In this document: piece after piece, positions 19,661 to 28,031 of the stretch
Numbering within the stretch: the stretch's first letter is position 1
Layout of the letters: each line of letters opens with the position of its first letter
NCBI RefSeq assembly: GCF_018283645.1
Contig: NZ_JAGSXH010000025.1
Span: forward strand, 1-63,147
Source of the DNA: Actinocrinis puniceicyclus
GTDB taxonomy: Bacteria > Actinomycetota > Actinomycetes > Streptomycetales > Catenulisporaceae
Length of the DNA stretch: 63,147 nt
Direction of reading: 5' to 3'
Made by a program: the position numbers and the translations under genes
Notes under the pieces: generated by a model
Told to the model about the DNA's origin: nothing
The model's database searches: none
What the model saw: the letters and a program-made list of their open reading frames with translations, nothing else

Positions 19661-20425
19661 TCACGATTCGGGGTGGCCTTCAGCCGCACCGCCTACCGAG
19701 CCCCGGATGCCGTGTGCGCCCAGCGGTCCGACCGCCAGTCCGGCGGCCCGGCAAGCGCCGACCACGAGGGGCAAAGCCGCGAGGGCGGCGCGCCAGGAAC
19801 CGGCGGCACCGGTCCGGTCGCTGTCGTGCAGCAGCAGCGTCGCGCCTCCGCGCAGGCCGGGCCGCAGCGTCCGGTAGACGGAGCGCGCGGTCGCCTGAGC
19901 CGTCCAGTCCCTGCCCCAAGCCGACCACAGCACGGTTCGCAGCCCGCAGCGCGCGGCCGCGGCCCAGCGTTCGCCGGTCAGGATCCCGTAGGCCGGCCGG
20001 TACCAGCCCGCCGGGCTCCCGGTCGCCAGCTCGATCGTCTCCTGGGTGCGCCGGATCCCGGCTCCTTGCCGTGGATCGCAGGCGAGCCACGGGTAGTCGT
20101 GGGTCCAGCCGTGCACGCCCAGTTCGTGTCCGCGTTCGGCCAGCTCCCGGGTCAGCCGAACGTGCCGCGCGGCGTGCTCGCCGAGCAGGAAGAAGGTGGC
20201 GCGCACCCCGAGCCGGTCGAGTTCGTCGAGGAAGAACGGGGTGGAGGCCGGGTCGGGTCCGTCGTCGAAGGTCAGCGCCACATGGCCGGGCGCGCCCAGT
20301 CCGGCCAGCGCCGGAAAGAGTGTCCGGCGCACCGGTGGCAGCCACGTGCCGGCCGGCAGCACGTGCGCGGTGAGGGCGAGCAACCCGGCGGCACGCAGTG
20401 CGCGGGGCAAACGCAGGTCGGCCAT
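19661..20425 (-). CDS. Polysaccharide deacetylase (NodB homology) family protein
   Basis: 254 residues. Catalytic motif 1 TFDDGPDP is at residues 52-59, motif 2 HGWTHDYP supplies the metal-binding histidines, motif 3 is WYRPAYG and motif 5 LLLHDSD. These Zn-dependent enzymes remove N- or O-acetyl groups from peptidoglycan, chitin or other glycans. An N-terminal hydrophobic helix (LRAAGLLALTAHVLPA) may be a signal anchor. ATG at 20425 is chosen because GAGGAG lies 5 nt upstream; a GTG 21 nt further up is less likely. It is divergent from a glycosyltransferase, suggesting a cell-envelope module. Confidence 0.88.
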   Translation of the reverse strand: MADLRLPRALRAAGLLALTAHVLPAGTWLPPVRRTLFPALAGLGAPGHVALTFDDGPDPASTPFFLDELDRLGVRATFFLLGEHAARHVRLTRELAERGHELGVHGWTHDYPWLACDPRQGAGIRRTQETIELATGSPAGWYRPAYGILTGERWAAAARCGLRTVLWSAWGRDWTAQATARSVYRTLRPGLRGGATLLLHDSDRTGAAGSWRAALAALPLVVGACRAAGLAVGPLGAHGIRGSVGGAAEGHPES

Positions 20426-20550
20426 CGCACTCCTCGCACTTATCACCGGCCTGGCGACAGGTCTCGACAGGCAACGCCTTACCCAGGCGCTACCGGGGTA
20501 ACCCGGCGTTGCCGCCGAGGCGTTGCGGAGGCGGAGAGGGGTGCAGCTGA

Positions 20551-21636
20551 ATGGATTCGGTGTTGATCCTCGACGCGGCGATGGGGGCCGGGCACCGGGT
20601 GGTCGCGGAGGAGCTGGCCTCTCGGCTGCGCGCGGGCGGCCACCGCGCCCACCGCGCCGACATCCTCGAACTGCTGCCGCCCGGCGTGGGCGGCGTACTG
20701 CGCGGCTTCTATCGCACGGCCGTGCGCCGCGCGCCCTGGCTCTACGACGGGATCTACGCAGCCTTCTTCCAATCCGAGCGCGGACCGCGCAGCACGCCGC
20801 TGGCCGCGCTCGCCGCGAGCGGGGTGCGCGAAGCCGTCGACGCGTGCGAGGCAGATCTCGTCGTGCCGGTCTTTCATCTCGCGGCGCAGGTCACCGGCCG
20901 CATGCGGGTGCGTGGGGAACTGGCGGCGCCGACGGCGGTGCTGGCGACCGATTTCGCCGTGCACCGGCAGTGGTTGCACCCGGGCAACGACATCTACCTG
21001 TGTGTGAGCGCCGACGCGGCCGAACAAGTGCGTGAGGGGATCGGCCGGCCGGCCTACGCGCCCGGTCCGGTGGTGCCGCAGCGGTTCCATCGCGCCGCGG
21101 CGACGGGGGGCGGCCGCTGGGCCGGCATGCTGCGGCGCGCCGGCGACGGCAGGATTCCGGTGCTGATATCGACCGGCTCGTGGGGTGTCGCGCGCGGCCT
21201 TGTGCGGACCGCGCGGGCCCTGCGGCGCGACGGCTACCTTCCGCTGGTGCTCTGTGGCCGCGACCAGCGCGTCCGCGCGCAGATGGCGCGCATCCCGGGC
21301 GTGTTCGCGTGCGGGTGGGTGGAGGACATCGAGGCGCTCATGGCCGCGTCGGGCGCGCTGATCGACAACGCGGCCGGACAGACCGCCGTGCAGGCGCTCG
21401 CCGCCGGCCTGCCTGTGATCGGCTATCGGCCGATCGCAGGGCACGGGCGTGCCGGGGTGCTGCGCATGGCGCGGCTCGGCGTCACCGACTACGCCGCGGA
21501 CCGCGATCAACTGCTCGACGCTCTCGCGCGTCTGACGCGTCCGGGCCGCTTGCGCGAGGAGCGGGTGCGCGCCGGACGCTCGCTGTTCGCCGCGGACGCG
21601 GCCGAGGAGATACGCCGGCTCGGAGCGCAGCGGTGA
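20551..21636 (+). CDS. MGDG-synthase/MurG-like glycosyltransferase
   Basis: 361 residues of GT-B type. The N-terminal half has the MGDG-synthase features (LILDAAMGAGHRVVAEELA, HRADILELLPPG, RGFYRTAVRRAPWLYDGIY); the C-terminal half has a donor-site pattern (ALIDNAAGQTAVQALAAGLP followed by VIGYRPIAGHG). Relatives transfer a sugar from a nucleotide donor to diacylglycerol or a related lipid on the cytoplasmic membrane face. ATG at 20551 follows GGAGAGGGG. The neighbouring deacetylase (divergent) and SDR (downstream) suggest glycolipid or envelope modification. Confidence 0.82.
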   Translation: MDSVLILDAAMGAGHRVVAEELASRLRAGGHRAHRADILELLPPGVGGVLRGFYRTAVRRAPWLYDGIYAAFFQSERGPRSTPLAALAASGVREAVDACEADLVVPVFHLAAQVTGRMRVRGELAAPTAVLATDFAVHRQWLHPGNDIYLCVSADAAEQVREGIGRPAYAPGPVVPQRFHRAAATGGGRWAGMLRRAGDGRIPVLISTGSWGVARGLVRTARALRRDGYLPLVLCGRDQRVRAQMARIPGVFACGWVEDIEALMAASGALIDNAAGQTAVQALAAGLPVIGYRPIAGHGRAGVLRMARLGVTDYAADRDQLLDALARLTRPGRLREERVRAGRSLFAADAAEEIRRLGAQR

Positions 21637-21745
21637 AGCGGCTGGCGAGCCGGGGTTCGCCGGCCGCGTCGCGGGCAACGGCCGCGAGTCATTGCGTAGG
21701 GAACGAATTCGGGCGCCTCCCGGACGGCTTGGAGACAGCCAGGTG

Positions 21746-21775
21746 ATCGAAGAACACTGAATCGGAGAACACTGA
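21746..21775 (+). repeat. 15-bp direct duplication carrying the ribosome site of the SDR gene
   Basis: AGAACACTGA occurs at 21751-21760 and again at 21766-21775 with a 15-nt period. The second copy is preceded by GG, giving GGAG (21764-21767) 7 nt before the ATG at 21775, so the duplicated unit forms the translation start of the SDR gene. The flanking intergenic stretch 21637-21745 shows nothing else. Confidence 0.55.
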
Positions 21776-22635
21776 TGTCGCATTTCCTGTGGTCGGCGCA
21801 GCAGTCCGGCCCGACCGCGGTGCGCGGCGGGCCGCGGCGTATCGCCGACCCGCGCGGCGGGCGCGAGCATCCGGCCGTGGATCCCGTCGCGCGGCGCGTG
21901 GCGCTCATCACCGGAGCCTCGTCCGGCATCGGCGCAGCGCTCGCGCAGCGGCTGGCGGAGCAGCACGGCTGGCGGCTGCTGCTCAGCGGCCGGGATCGGG
22001 GGCAGCTCAAGCAGATCGCCGATCGCCTCGGCGCGACGCCGCTGCACGCCGACCTGGCCGCCGCGGGCAGCGGCGAACGGCTCGCGCTCAGCGCGCTCGG
22101 CACGGCCGGGCGGGTGGACATGGTCGTCGCGGCGGCCGGGATCGGCTGGTGCGGCCCCTTCGAGTCGATGCCTCCGGCGAGTATCGACCGGGTCATCGCG
22201 GTGGACCTGGTGGCGGCGATCCAGCTGGTGCGGCTGCTGCTGCCGCACATGATCGCGCGCCGCAGCGGTCACGTGGTGCTGGTCGGGTCGGTCGCCGGCT
22301 GCGCCGCGGTCGCCCGGGAAGCGGTGTACTCGGCGGCCAAGGCGGGGCTGAGCGCCTTCGCGGAGAGCCTGCGCTTCGAGCTGGCGGGCACGGGCGTGCG
22401 GGTCACGCTCGTCGTGCCCGGAGTCGTGGACACGCGGTTCTTCGAGCGGCGCGGCGTGCCCTATATGCGCACGTTCCCCCGGCCGGTGCCGGCCGTCCGG
22501 GTCGCCGACGCGACGATCGGCGCGATCCTGCGCGGCCGCGACGAGGTCTACGTGCCGCGCTGGATGGGACTGCCCGGGCGGGTCCGCGGCGCCGCTCCGA
22601 GGCTTTACCGCACGCTGGCCGCACGCTTCGGTTGA
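21775..22635 (+). CDS. SDR-family NAD(P)-dependent oxidoreductase
   Basis: 286 residues. After a 40-residue N-terminal extension comes ALITGASSGIGAALAQRLAE (TGxxxGIG), then AAAGIG (NAG-like), the Ser in VLVGSVAG and YSAAKAGLSAF with the YxxxK pair. A C-terminal RFFERRGVPYMRTFP stretch is typical of the DltE/Sadh-like acyl-chain or polyol SDRs. Start ATG 21775 with GGAG upstream. It follows the glycosyltransferase by 138 bp and may act in the same envelope pathway, but its substrate cannot be read. Confidence 0.85.
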   Translation: MSHFLWSAQQSGPTAVRGGPRRIADPRGGREHPAVDPVARRVALITGASSGIGAALAQRLAEQHGWRLLLSGRDRGQLKQIADRLGATPLHADLAAAGSGERLALSALGTAGRVDMVVAAAGIGWCGPFESMPPASIDRVIAVDLVAAIQLVRLLLPHMIARRSGHVVLVGSVAGCAAVAREAVYSAAKAGLSAFAESLRFELAGTGVRVTLVVPGVVDTRFFERRGVPYMRTFPRPVPAVRVADATIGAILRGRDEVYVPRWMGLPGRVRGAAPRLYRTLAARFG

Positions 22636-22782
22636 TCATGCGCACCGCAACGTTTGCCGTATGCATATATGGGCAGGGCGAGTAGTGCGGGCGGTTTGGG
22701 GGTCTCGCGAAGCGTGGCGCCGCATCGCCCCGGCCGGCCGCACGACGTACGTGCAGGATGGCTCGCCCGCGCGGAGGCGTGG

Positions 22783-23037
22783 ATGCTCAGCGACTGGGAA
22801 CGGCGCAGGCTCGCCGAGATCGAGCGCGGCCTGGCTCAGGACGCGCCGAGCCGTCGCGCGCGCCGCAGGCTCGGCGGGATCGGTCCGTTTACGCTCGCGA
22901 GCGTTCTGCTCGCCCTCGCCTGCGTAGCCGCATTGGCCGCCGCCGGCGTCCGGTACGCCGCGCTCGCGCCGGCTGTTCTCTACGCCCTGGCGGTCATGAC
23001 CAGCCGCGCCCGCCGACGCGATCGCCACCGCCGCTGA
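22783..23037 (+). CDS. DUF3040-type small membrane protein
   Basis: 84 residues. MLSDWERRRLAEIERGLAQD matches the N-terminal charged helix of DUF3040 proteins, which are common and uncharacterised in actinomycetes; two adjacent hydrophobic helices (FTLASVLLALACVAALAAAG and a second segment starting YAALAPAVLYALAVM) and a basic tail follow. ATG at 22783 has GGAGG 6 nt upstream, so the longer frame beginning further upstream is rejected. Confidence 0.75.
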   Translation: MLSDWERRRLAEIERGLAQDAPSRRARRRLGGIGPFTLASVLLALACVAALAAAGVRYAALAPAVLYALAVMTSRARRRDRHRR

Positions 23038-23157
23038 TCGTATGCTCGCGATGTCCCGAATCGGCATGAACCGGCACAGGAGGGGTACGCGCGGTCGTCC
23101 GGCTCAAGGTCTGGAGACGGCGCCGATGACAGCCGGTGGGAACGAGGAGGAGATTCG

Positions 23158-23412
23158 ATGAGCCAGTGGTCCGAGGAGATGCGCAAGGCCGAGCAGTTGG
23201 CCAAGGAGCACCCCGAGCAGGCGAAGCAGGCGCTCCAGAAGGGAGAGCAGTTCGCCGAGCAGCGGACCGATCACCGCTTCGATCAGCAGATCGACGCGGC
23301 CGGCCGGCAGGCCGAGCAGCGCTTCGGCGGTGGCCAGGACCCGGGCCAGGCGCAGAGCGGGCAGCAGGACCAGGGCGCGCAGCCGGAGCAGGGCCAGCAG
23401 CAGGACCGGTAG
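23158..23412 (+). CDS. MT0933-like antitoxin-family small protein, Gln/Glu-rich
   Basis: 84 residues, highly charged and hydrophilic. The first half (KAEQLAKEHPEQAKQALQKG, then EQFAEQRTDHRFDQQIDAAG) resembles the MT0933/Rv0909 antitoxin family, in which a helix of paired Lys/Asp residues precedes an RTxxRFxxQI-like stretch. The second half is Gln/Gly/Asp low complexity. ATG at 23158 follows GAGGAGGAG. No toxin gene is adjacent, so a CsbD-like or general stress role is as likely as an antitoxin role. Confidence 0.6.
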   Translation: MSQWSEEMRKAEQLAKEHPEQAKQALQKGEQFAEQRTDHRFDQQIDAAGRQAEQRFGGGQDPGQAQSGQQDQGAQPEQGQQQDR

Positions 23413-23618
23413 CGCGGCAGACGGCACGTCGTAAGCACCGCGCGTCCGCGGCGCAGCCCGAACCCACGCCAGGTATGGACTCGTTCGCACCAAACGCAGT
23501 TGAGCTATTGTCGGGTGCGACCTGGCGCGGCCGGGTTGGCCGCGGGCGTCGCTGTCTCATTCGCTGTTGAGCGCCGTGGCCGGCAGCGACGGCTCCGAGA
23601 TGGCGGTGGCTTCGGAAG

Positions 23619-24449
23619 ATGGTCGAGGCGGCGCGACTTGCGGAGGGTTTTCGCGCGCTTGGACCAGGCGAGCACGTGTGCTGGCTCGTCGGTTCGAGCG
23701 AGGATTACGCGCTCGGCGCGGAGACATTCGCGGCGCAGGGAAAGTCCTTGGATGAGCGTTTGCTCATCGTCGGTCGGCACCCCGGTGGCGAGCACACCCG
23801 TCTTGGCGGCGCTGTCGTCATCGACCCTGTGGCCGACGGTCGTCTGGCCGCAAACGGGCCGACCGCGCCATGGGATTTCATCAACCGCCGCATAAACCGC
23901 CGCGTCGGCGGGATGGACGTCGGGGCCGGCCGCGGGGGTACGCTTCGGGTGTTGGCACAGATGGAGCGCCTCGTGCCACCCGGCTGCGGCCTCAACGACC
24001 TGGTCGAGCTCGAACTCGGCTGGGGTCAGTGGGCCGCGAGCAGCGGAGCGAGCGTGGTATGCGCTTACCGGCAGGACGCCTGGCAGGAGTCGATCTTGCG
24101 GGATGTCTCGTGCGTGCATTCCGGTCAGATGGGTAACCGGCGGCTCGCGGTCAGCTTCCGGATGAGTTACGTCGCGGCCGGCTGCTGGAGGGTGGACGGC
24201 GTGATCGACTTCGTCGCCGCTCCGGCCTTCGGCACCGCGACGCGCGCGGCGCTGACCCGCAACGGGCTGGTGCGGCTCCGATTCGACGGACTGGACATGA
24301 TCGACGCGGCGGGCATCCAGGCACTCGCACACGCGGTGCGGGCGGTGCGCGGCGCGAAAGTACGCGTCGAGGGGGCGAACACGACGGTGCGCCGGCTCTG
24401 GCAGCTCTCCGGGTTCAACACCGCGGCAGTGGCGGTGGAGATCGCGTGA
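23619..24449 (+). CDS. MEDS-STAS sensor protein (anti-anti-sigma-like)
   Basis: 276 residues. The N-terminal part (about 15-175) is a MEDS domain, starting GEHVCWLVGSSEDYALGAE; MEDS domains were named from DcmR-type sensors and are thought to bind small ligands. The C-terminal part (about 195-276) is a STAS domain with RLRFDGLDMIDAAGIQALAH. At the loop where SpoIIAA/RsbV carry the phosphorylated Ser (DSSG/DSTG) it has D229-A230-A231-G232, so no Ser or Thr is available. The stop overlaps the GTG of the MEDS-ATPase gene (GTGA). It probably binds an anti-sigma kinase without being switched off by phosphorylation. Confidence 0.8.
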   Translation: MVEAARLAEGFRALGPGEHVCWLVGSSEDYALGAETFAAQGKSLDERLLIVGRHPGGEHTRLGGAVVIDPVADGRLAANGPTAPWDFINRRINRRVGGMDVGAGRGGTLRVLAQMERLVPPGCGLNDLVELELGWGQWAASSGASVVCAYRQDAWQESILRDVSCVHSGQMGNRRLAVSFRMSYVAAGCWRVDGVIDFVAAPAFGTATRAALTRNGLVRLRFDGLDMIDAAGIQALAHAVRAVRGAKVRVEGANTTVRRLWQLSGFNTAAVAVEIA

Positions 24450-25411
24450 CCCCGCTCAGCCCGCCCGCCACCGGATCGCAGTCGACCGGTCTACGCCACG
24501 TCTTCTATCCCTACGAGGGCCAGGATCAGTACCTGCCGGGCATCGTCTCCTATGTCGAGATGGCGCGTGCGGACGACGCGACCGTGTTGGTATGCGCTCC
24601 CGAGCCGCGCTCGCACGTGCTGCGCCAGGCGCTGCCGGACGACGGCACCGTCTGCTTCCTCGATCCCACCGCGCTGGGCCGCAACCCCGGCCTGCTGATC
24701 GGCGCCTGGCAGGACTGGATCGGCGAACGCACCCGCGAAGGGCGTGCGGTCTGCGGGCTGAGCGAGTACCAGTGGACCGGGCGCACGAGTGCGCAGCTGT
24801 CCGAGATGCGATACCGCGAATGGCTGCTTAACCTCGCGTTCGCGCAGGCACCGACGTGGTCGCTGCTGTGTCCATACGACACGGCCGACCAATCGCCGCA
24901 GGACGTGCTCGCGATCGCGCGCAGCCACCCGCTGCTGTGGGACGGCGCCGGGTTCGCGCCGGGCCGCGACTACGTCGAGGGCCCGTACGAATTCGACCCG
25001 CTCTCCGAACCGCCCGAAGCGGTGGAGGAAATGCCGTACACGATCTCCGAACTGGCGCTGTTGCGTCACACCGTGGCGACGCGCGCTGCGGCGCTGGGCC
25101 TGTCGCCGGAACGGGTGCGCGATTTCGTGGTCGCGGTGAGCGAGGTCGCGTCGAACAGCATCCGCCACGGTGGCGGGCGCGGCGTGCTGCGCGCGTGGGC
25201 CGGATGCGGTTATCTCGTGTGCGAGTTGACCGACTCGGGTTACATCTGCGATCCGCTGGCCGGGAGGTTGCGCCCCACCGGAGACCAGATGGGCGGCCGC
25301 GGCCTGTGGTTCGCGCACCAGTTGTGCGACCTCGTGCAGATCCGGTCGACCCGCAGCGAGGGCACGCGCGTGCGCCTGCACATAGAGCTGCCTGACCCGA
25401 AGGAGCGTTGA
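24446..25411 (+). CDS. MEDS domain plus HATPase_c (RsbW-like) anti-sigma kinase
   Basis: 321 residues. A MEDS domain (about 16-170; HVFYPYEGQDQYLPG) is followed by a GHKL ATPase (about 200-315) with N-box [12 protein letters not shown] (Glu233, Asn237), G1 box DSGYICDP and G2 region [13 protein letters not shown]. There is no HisKA dimerisation domain or phosphorylated His, so it is an RsbW/SpoIIAB-type serine kinase, not a two-component sensor. The GTG start overlaps the MEDS-STAS stop, implying a stoichiometric pair. A paralogue lies at 43722. The likely target is a SigB-type sigma factor such as that at 18512. Confidence 0.82.
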   Translation: MTPLSPPATGSQSTGLRHVFYPYEGQDQYLPGIVSYVEMARADDATVLVCAPEPRSHVLRQALPDDGTVCFLDPTALGRNPGLLIGAWQDWIGERTREGRAVCGLSEYQWTGRTSAQLSEMRYREWLLNLAFAQAPTWSLLCPYDTADQSPQDVLAIARSHPLLWDGAGFAPGRDYVEGPYEFDPLSEPPEAVEEMPYTISELALLRHTVATRAAALGLSPERVRDFVVAVSEVASNSIRHGGGRGVLRAWAGCGYLVCELTDSGYICDPLAGRLRPTGDQMGGRGLWFAHQLCDLVQIRSTRSEGTRVRLHIELPDPKER

Positions 25412-25517
25412 GCCCGGCCGCGAGAACGGGCAGGCGTACGCCGCCGAAATCCGGGCACTCGGAAGCCGGACGCGCGGCGGTCAGGCGCGCCCGCAGGCGC
25501 GAGAGTCAGGAGCGGCA

Positions 25518-26012
25518 ATGACGAGTGACCCGGATTTCGCTGATTCGGCGCAGGGCGCCCCGCCTCCCGTGACCCCGGCGGCGACGGCCCCGGTGAGCCC
25601 GACCGCGCCGGTGAGTCCTGCCGTGCCGCCGGCGCCGGTTGCGCCGGCCGCGCCGACCAAGCCGACCAAGCCGACCAAGGCGGCCAAGCCGGTGGAGCGC
25701 AGCCGGCTCGGCGGCCTGTGGGTCGTGCTGACTTCGGGAGCGGTCGTGCTCCTGGTGTTGCTGATCTTCATCCTGGAGAACGGCCAGCACGTCGACATCG
25801 CCTTCTTCGGCGCGCACGGCAACCTGCCGCTCGGTGTGGCGCTGTTGCTCGCGGCGATCTTCGGGATCCTGCTGGTCGTCGTGCCAGGCGGTGGCCGGAT
25901 GGTCCAGCTGCGCATGGCCGCGCGCCGGCAGGCCCGACGCGCCCGGCCGCAGCCCCCGGCCCAGCAGGACCGACCCCGGCAGCCCGAAGCGCAACACTCC
26001 CCACCGCAATAG
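25518..26012 (+). CDS. LapA/DUF1049-domain membrane protein
   Basis: 164 residues. A Pro/Ala/Thr-rich N-terminus (with PTKPTKPTK from a 9-bp tandem repeat) is followed by two transmembrane helices of the LapA domain (VVLLVLLIFILENGQHVDIA, then LPLGVALLLAAIFGILLVVV) and a basic, Pro/Gln-rich tail (RMAARRQARRARPQ). LapA proteins in Gram-negatives act in lipopolysaccharide assembly; in actinomycetes the role is unknown. ATG at 25518 follows GGAGCGGCA. It converges with the GH15 gene only 35 bp away. Confidence 0.8.
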   Translation: MTSDPDFADSAQGAPPPVTPAATAPVSPTAPVSPAVPPAPVAPAAPTKPTKPTKAAKPVERSRLGGLWVVLTSGAVVLLVLLIFILENGQHVDIAFFGAHGNLPLGVALLLAAIFGILLVVVPGGGRMVQLRMAARRQARRARPQPPAQQDRPRQPEAQHSPPQ

Positions 26013-26047
26013 CCTCGGCAGCCGCGCCCGCGGCTTCCCCCTCCCAC

Positions 26048-27832
26048 TCACCCGGAAGTGAGCCCGTCAGTCTGCTCCGCGATGCGGGCGGCGCTCTCGA
26101 TCAGCATCGAGTGCACGAAAGCCTGCGGCAGATTGCCGCGCAGCTGGCGCTGCTTGACGTCGTACTCCTCCGAGAACAGGCCGGTCGCGCTGCACGCGGC
26201 CCGGTTGCGCTCGAACCAGCGGGCCGCGTCCAGCTTTCGGCCCTGCTGGAGCTGCGCCAGCGCGGTCACGAAGCCACAGAGCACGAACGCGCCTTCGGCC
26301 TGGTCGAGGGCCCGCGAATCGTGGCGGAACCGGTAAGCGAAGTGATCGACCGTGAGCTCCTGCACGTACGCGTCGAGCGTCTGACGCGTGCGCGGGTCGT
26401 CCGCGGGCAGCGCGCCGCGCAACGGCGGCAGCAGGAGGGCGCCGTCCAGGCGGTCGTCGTCCGGCGCACGCTGCCAGCGGCCGGAAGGATGCAGCGCGTG
26501 TTTCGCGGTGTCCGCCACGATCTCGTCCGCCAGGCTCGTGAAGTCCACCGCGCGGATCGCGGCGCCGGCCGCCGGGACGCCCGCGACCGCCCGCAGGCCC
26601 GCCGCGCAGGTCAGGCGGCTGTGCGTCCACGGTCTGTCGTCCAGCTCCCAGATGCCCGCGTCCGGCTCGCGCCAGCGCCGCTGGATCGCCCGCGCGGCGA
26701 GTTCGGCCGCGCGCCAGCCGTCGGTGTCCAGCCGGCCGTGCCGGGCCGCCGCCGCGAACAGCAGCAGCGCCTCACCGAACGCGTCCAGCTGGAACTGCTT
26801 GGTCACCCAGTTGCCCACCAGGTCGTATCCGCCCGGGTAGCCCGGCAGGTCCAGCCGCCGCTGGTCGGGGATGCGCTCGCCGCGCGCAGTGTACGCCGGC
26901 GACAGATTCGGGCCGTCATCCAGGAGCCGCTGCGCCACGAAGCGCACCGCGTCGTCGAGCAGCGGATGAGGCCCGGCCGCCGCGATCGCCTGTCCGATGA
27001 AGCACTGGTCACGTATCCACACGTACCGATAGTCGTAGTTACGGCCTTCCTCGGCGCGTTCCGGCAGGCTCGTCGTGGTCGCCGCCACCGTGCCGCCGCC
27101 CGTCGAGGTCAACCCGCGCAGAACCGCGTACGACTGGCGTGCGTCCTGGGACGCGAGCGTGTTGTCCATGCGCGGGATCTGGTCGGCCCAGGCGCGTTCC
27201 GTCGAACGCCAAGCCTCGGTCGGATCGACCGGTTCCCCGAGCGCCCGGTCGCCGATCTCCAGCACGAGGTCGTGTTGCCCGCCTTCCGGCACGGTCACCT
27301 CCAGGGTGAGCCGCTGCGCGGGATCGCCACTGACATGCCGTGCCTGTTGCGCGCCGCTCCAGCGGAAACGCAGCGAACCCGCCTGCGCCGTCCACAGACC
27401 GTGCTCGTCCTTGGTCAGCCGCCGTGCCCGGTCCGCGCCGAATCCGGCCGCCGGTTCGAACACGACGCGTACGGTGCTTTCCCCCTTCCGAGCCATGATC
27501 CGGCGCAGGAGCACGGCCTTGCCCGGGTCGCCGGGGAACGCCAGCGCCTCACGGCACTCCACGATGCGGTCGCCGACGACCCAGCGGCTGCGCCAGACCA
27601 GCGAGTCGTCCTCGTAGTAGCCGCCCCACACGAACCGGCCCGCCGGCGTGACCGCGTATGTGCCGGCGCCGCCGATCAGCCTGGAGAACACCGCGTCGGA
27701 ATCCCAGTGCGGCGCGCACAGCCACGCGACCTCGCCGCGCGGGCCGATCAGCGCGCCGCGTTCGCCGTCCGCTATCAACGCGTAGTCACGCAGTGAGGTG
27801 GGAGAATACAGGTCGTCCGCGGTGCCGTTCAT
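26048..27832 (-). CDS. Glycoside hydrolase family 15 protein (glucoamylase/trehalase-like)
   Basis: 594 residues. An N-terminal beta-domain (DYALIADGERGALIGPRG, WLCAPHWDSDAVFSRL) precedes an (alpha/alpha)6 catalytic domain with RNYDYRYVWIRDQCF, the acid-type Glu in EPDAGIWELDDRPW, and a later Glu in FSEEYD. This matches cytosolic actinomycete GH15 proteins, several of which are trehalases or alpha-glucosidases. No signal peptide is seen. ATG at 27832 has GGATGCTGCG upstream, a weak site. Probable substrate: trehalose or short alpha-glucans; not proven. Confidence 0.88.
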   Translation of the reverse strand: MNGTADDLYSPTSLRDYALIADGERGALIGPRGEVAWLCAPHWDSDAVFSRLIGGAGTYAVTPAGRFVWGGYYEDDSLVWRSRWVVGDRIVECREALAFPGDPGKAVLLRRIMARKGESTVRVVFEPAAGFGADRARRLTKDEHGLWTAQAGSLRFRWSGAQQARHVSGDPAQRLTLEVTVPEGGQHDLVLEIGDRALGEPVDPTEAWRSTERAWADQIPRMDNTLASQDARQSYAVLRGLTSTGGGTVAATTTSLPERAEEGRNYDYRYVWIRDQCFIGQAIAAAGPHPLLDDAVRFVAQRLLDDGPNLSPAYTARGERIPDQRRLDLPGYPGGYDLVGNWVTKQFQLDAFGEALLLFAAAARHGRLDTDGWRAAELAARAIQRRWREPDAGIWELDDRPWTHSRLTCAAGLRAVAGVPAAGAAIRAVDFTSLADEIVADTAKHALHPSGRWQRAPDDDRLDGALLLPPLRGALPADDPRTRQTLDAYVQELTVDHFAYRFRHDSRALDQAEGAFVLCGFVTALAQLQQGRKLDAARWFERNRAACSATGLFSEEYDVKQRQLRGNLPQAFVHSMLIESAARIAEQTDGLTSG

Positions 27833-28031
27833 CGCAGCATCCGCTCAAGCGAGTCTTGGTGAGCCATGCCCTGCACGTAACCGGTCGCCCCGGCTTTATT
27901 CGCCACCGCAAGGTTTGTGCTCCGCGACCAACGGCTTTGTTCGGCAGGCCGCGCGGTCGTGCGGATCCTTGACTGCCGCGTGGCCGGGCACCGTGTGGCC
28001 GGTTGGCCCGGCGAACGGTAGAAATGTGCGT

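Noticed and set aside
15428-21636. Natural-product biosynthetic cluster
   Set aside because: No PKS, NRPS, terpene or RiPP core enzymes; TPP, GMC and SDR enzymes here fit primary or catabolic metabolism.
24446-25411. Two-component sensor histidine kinase
   Set aside because: There is a GHKL ATPase but no HisKA region or phosphorylated His, and no response regulator nearby; RsbW-type anti-sigma kinase fits better.
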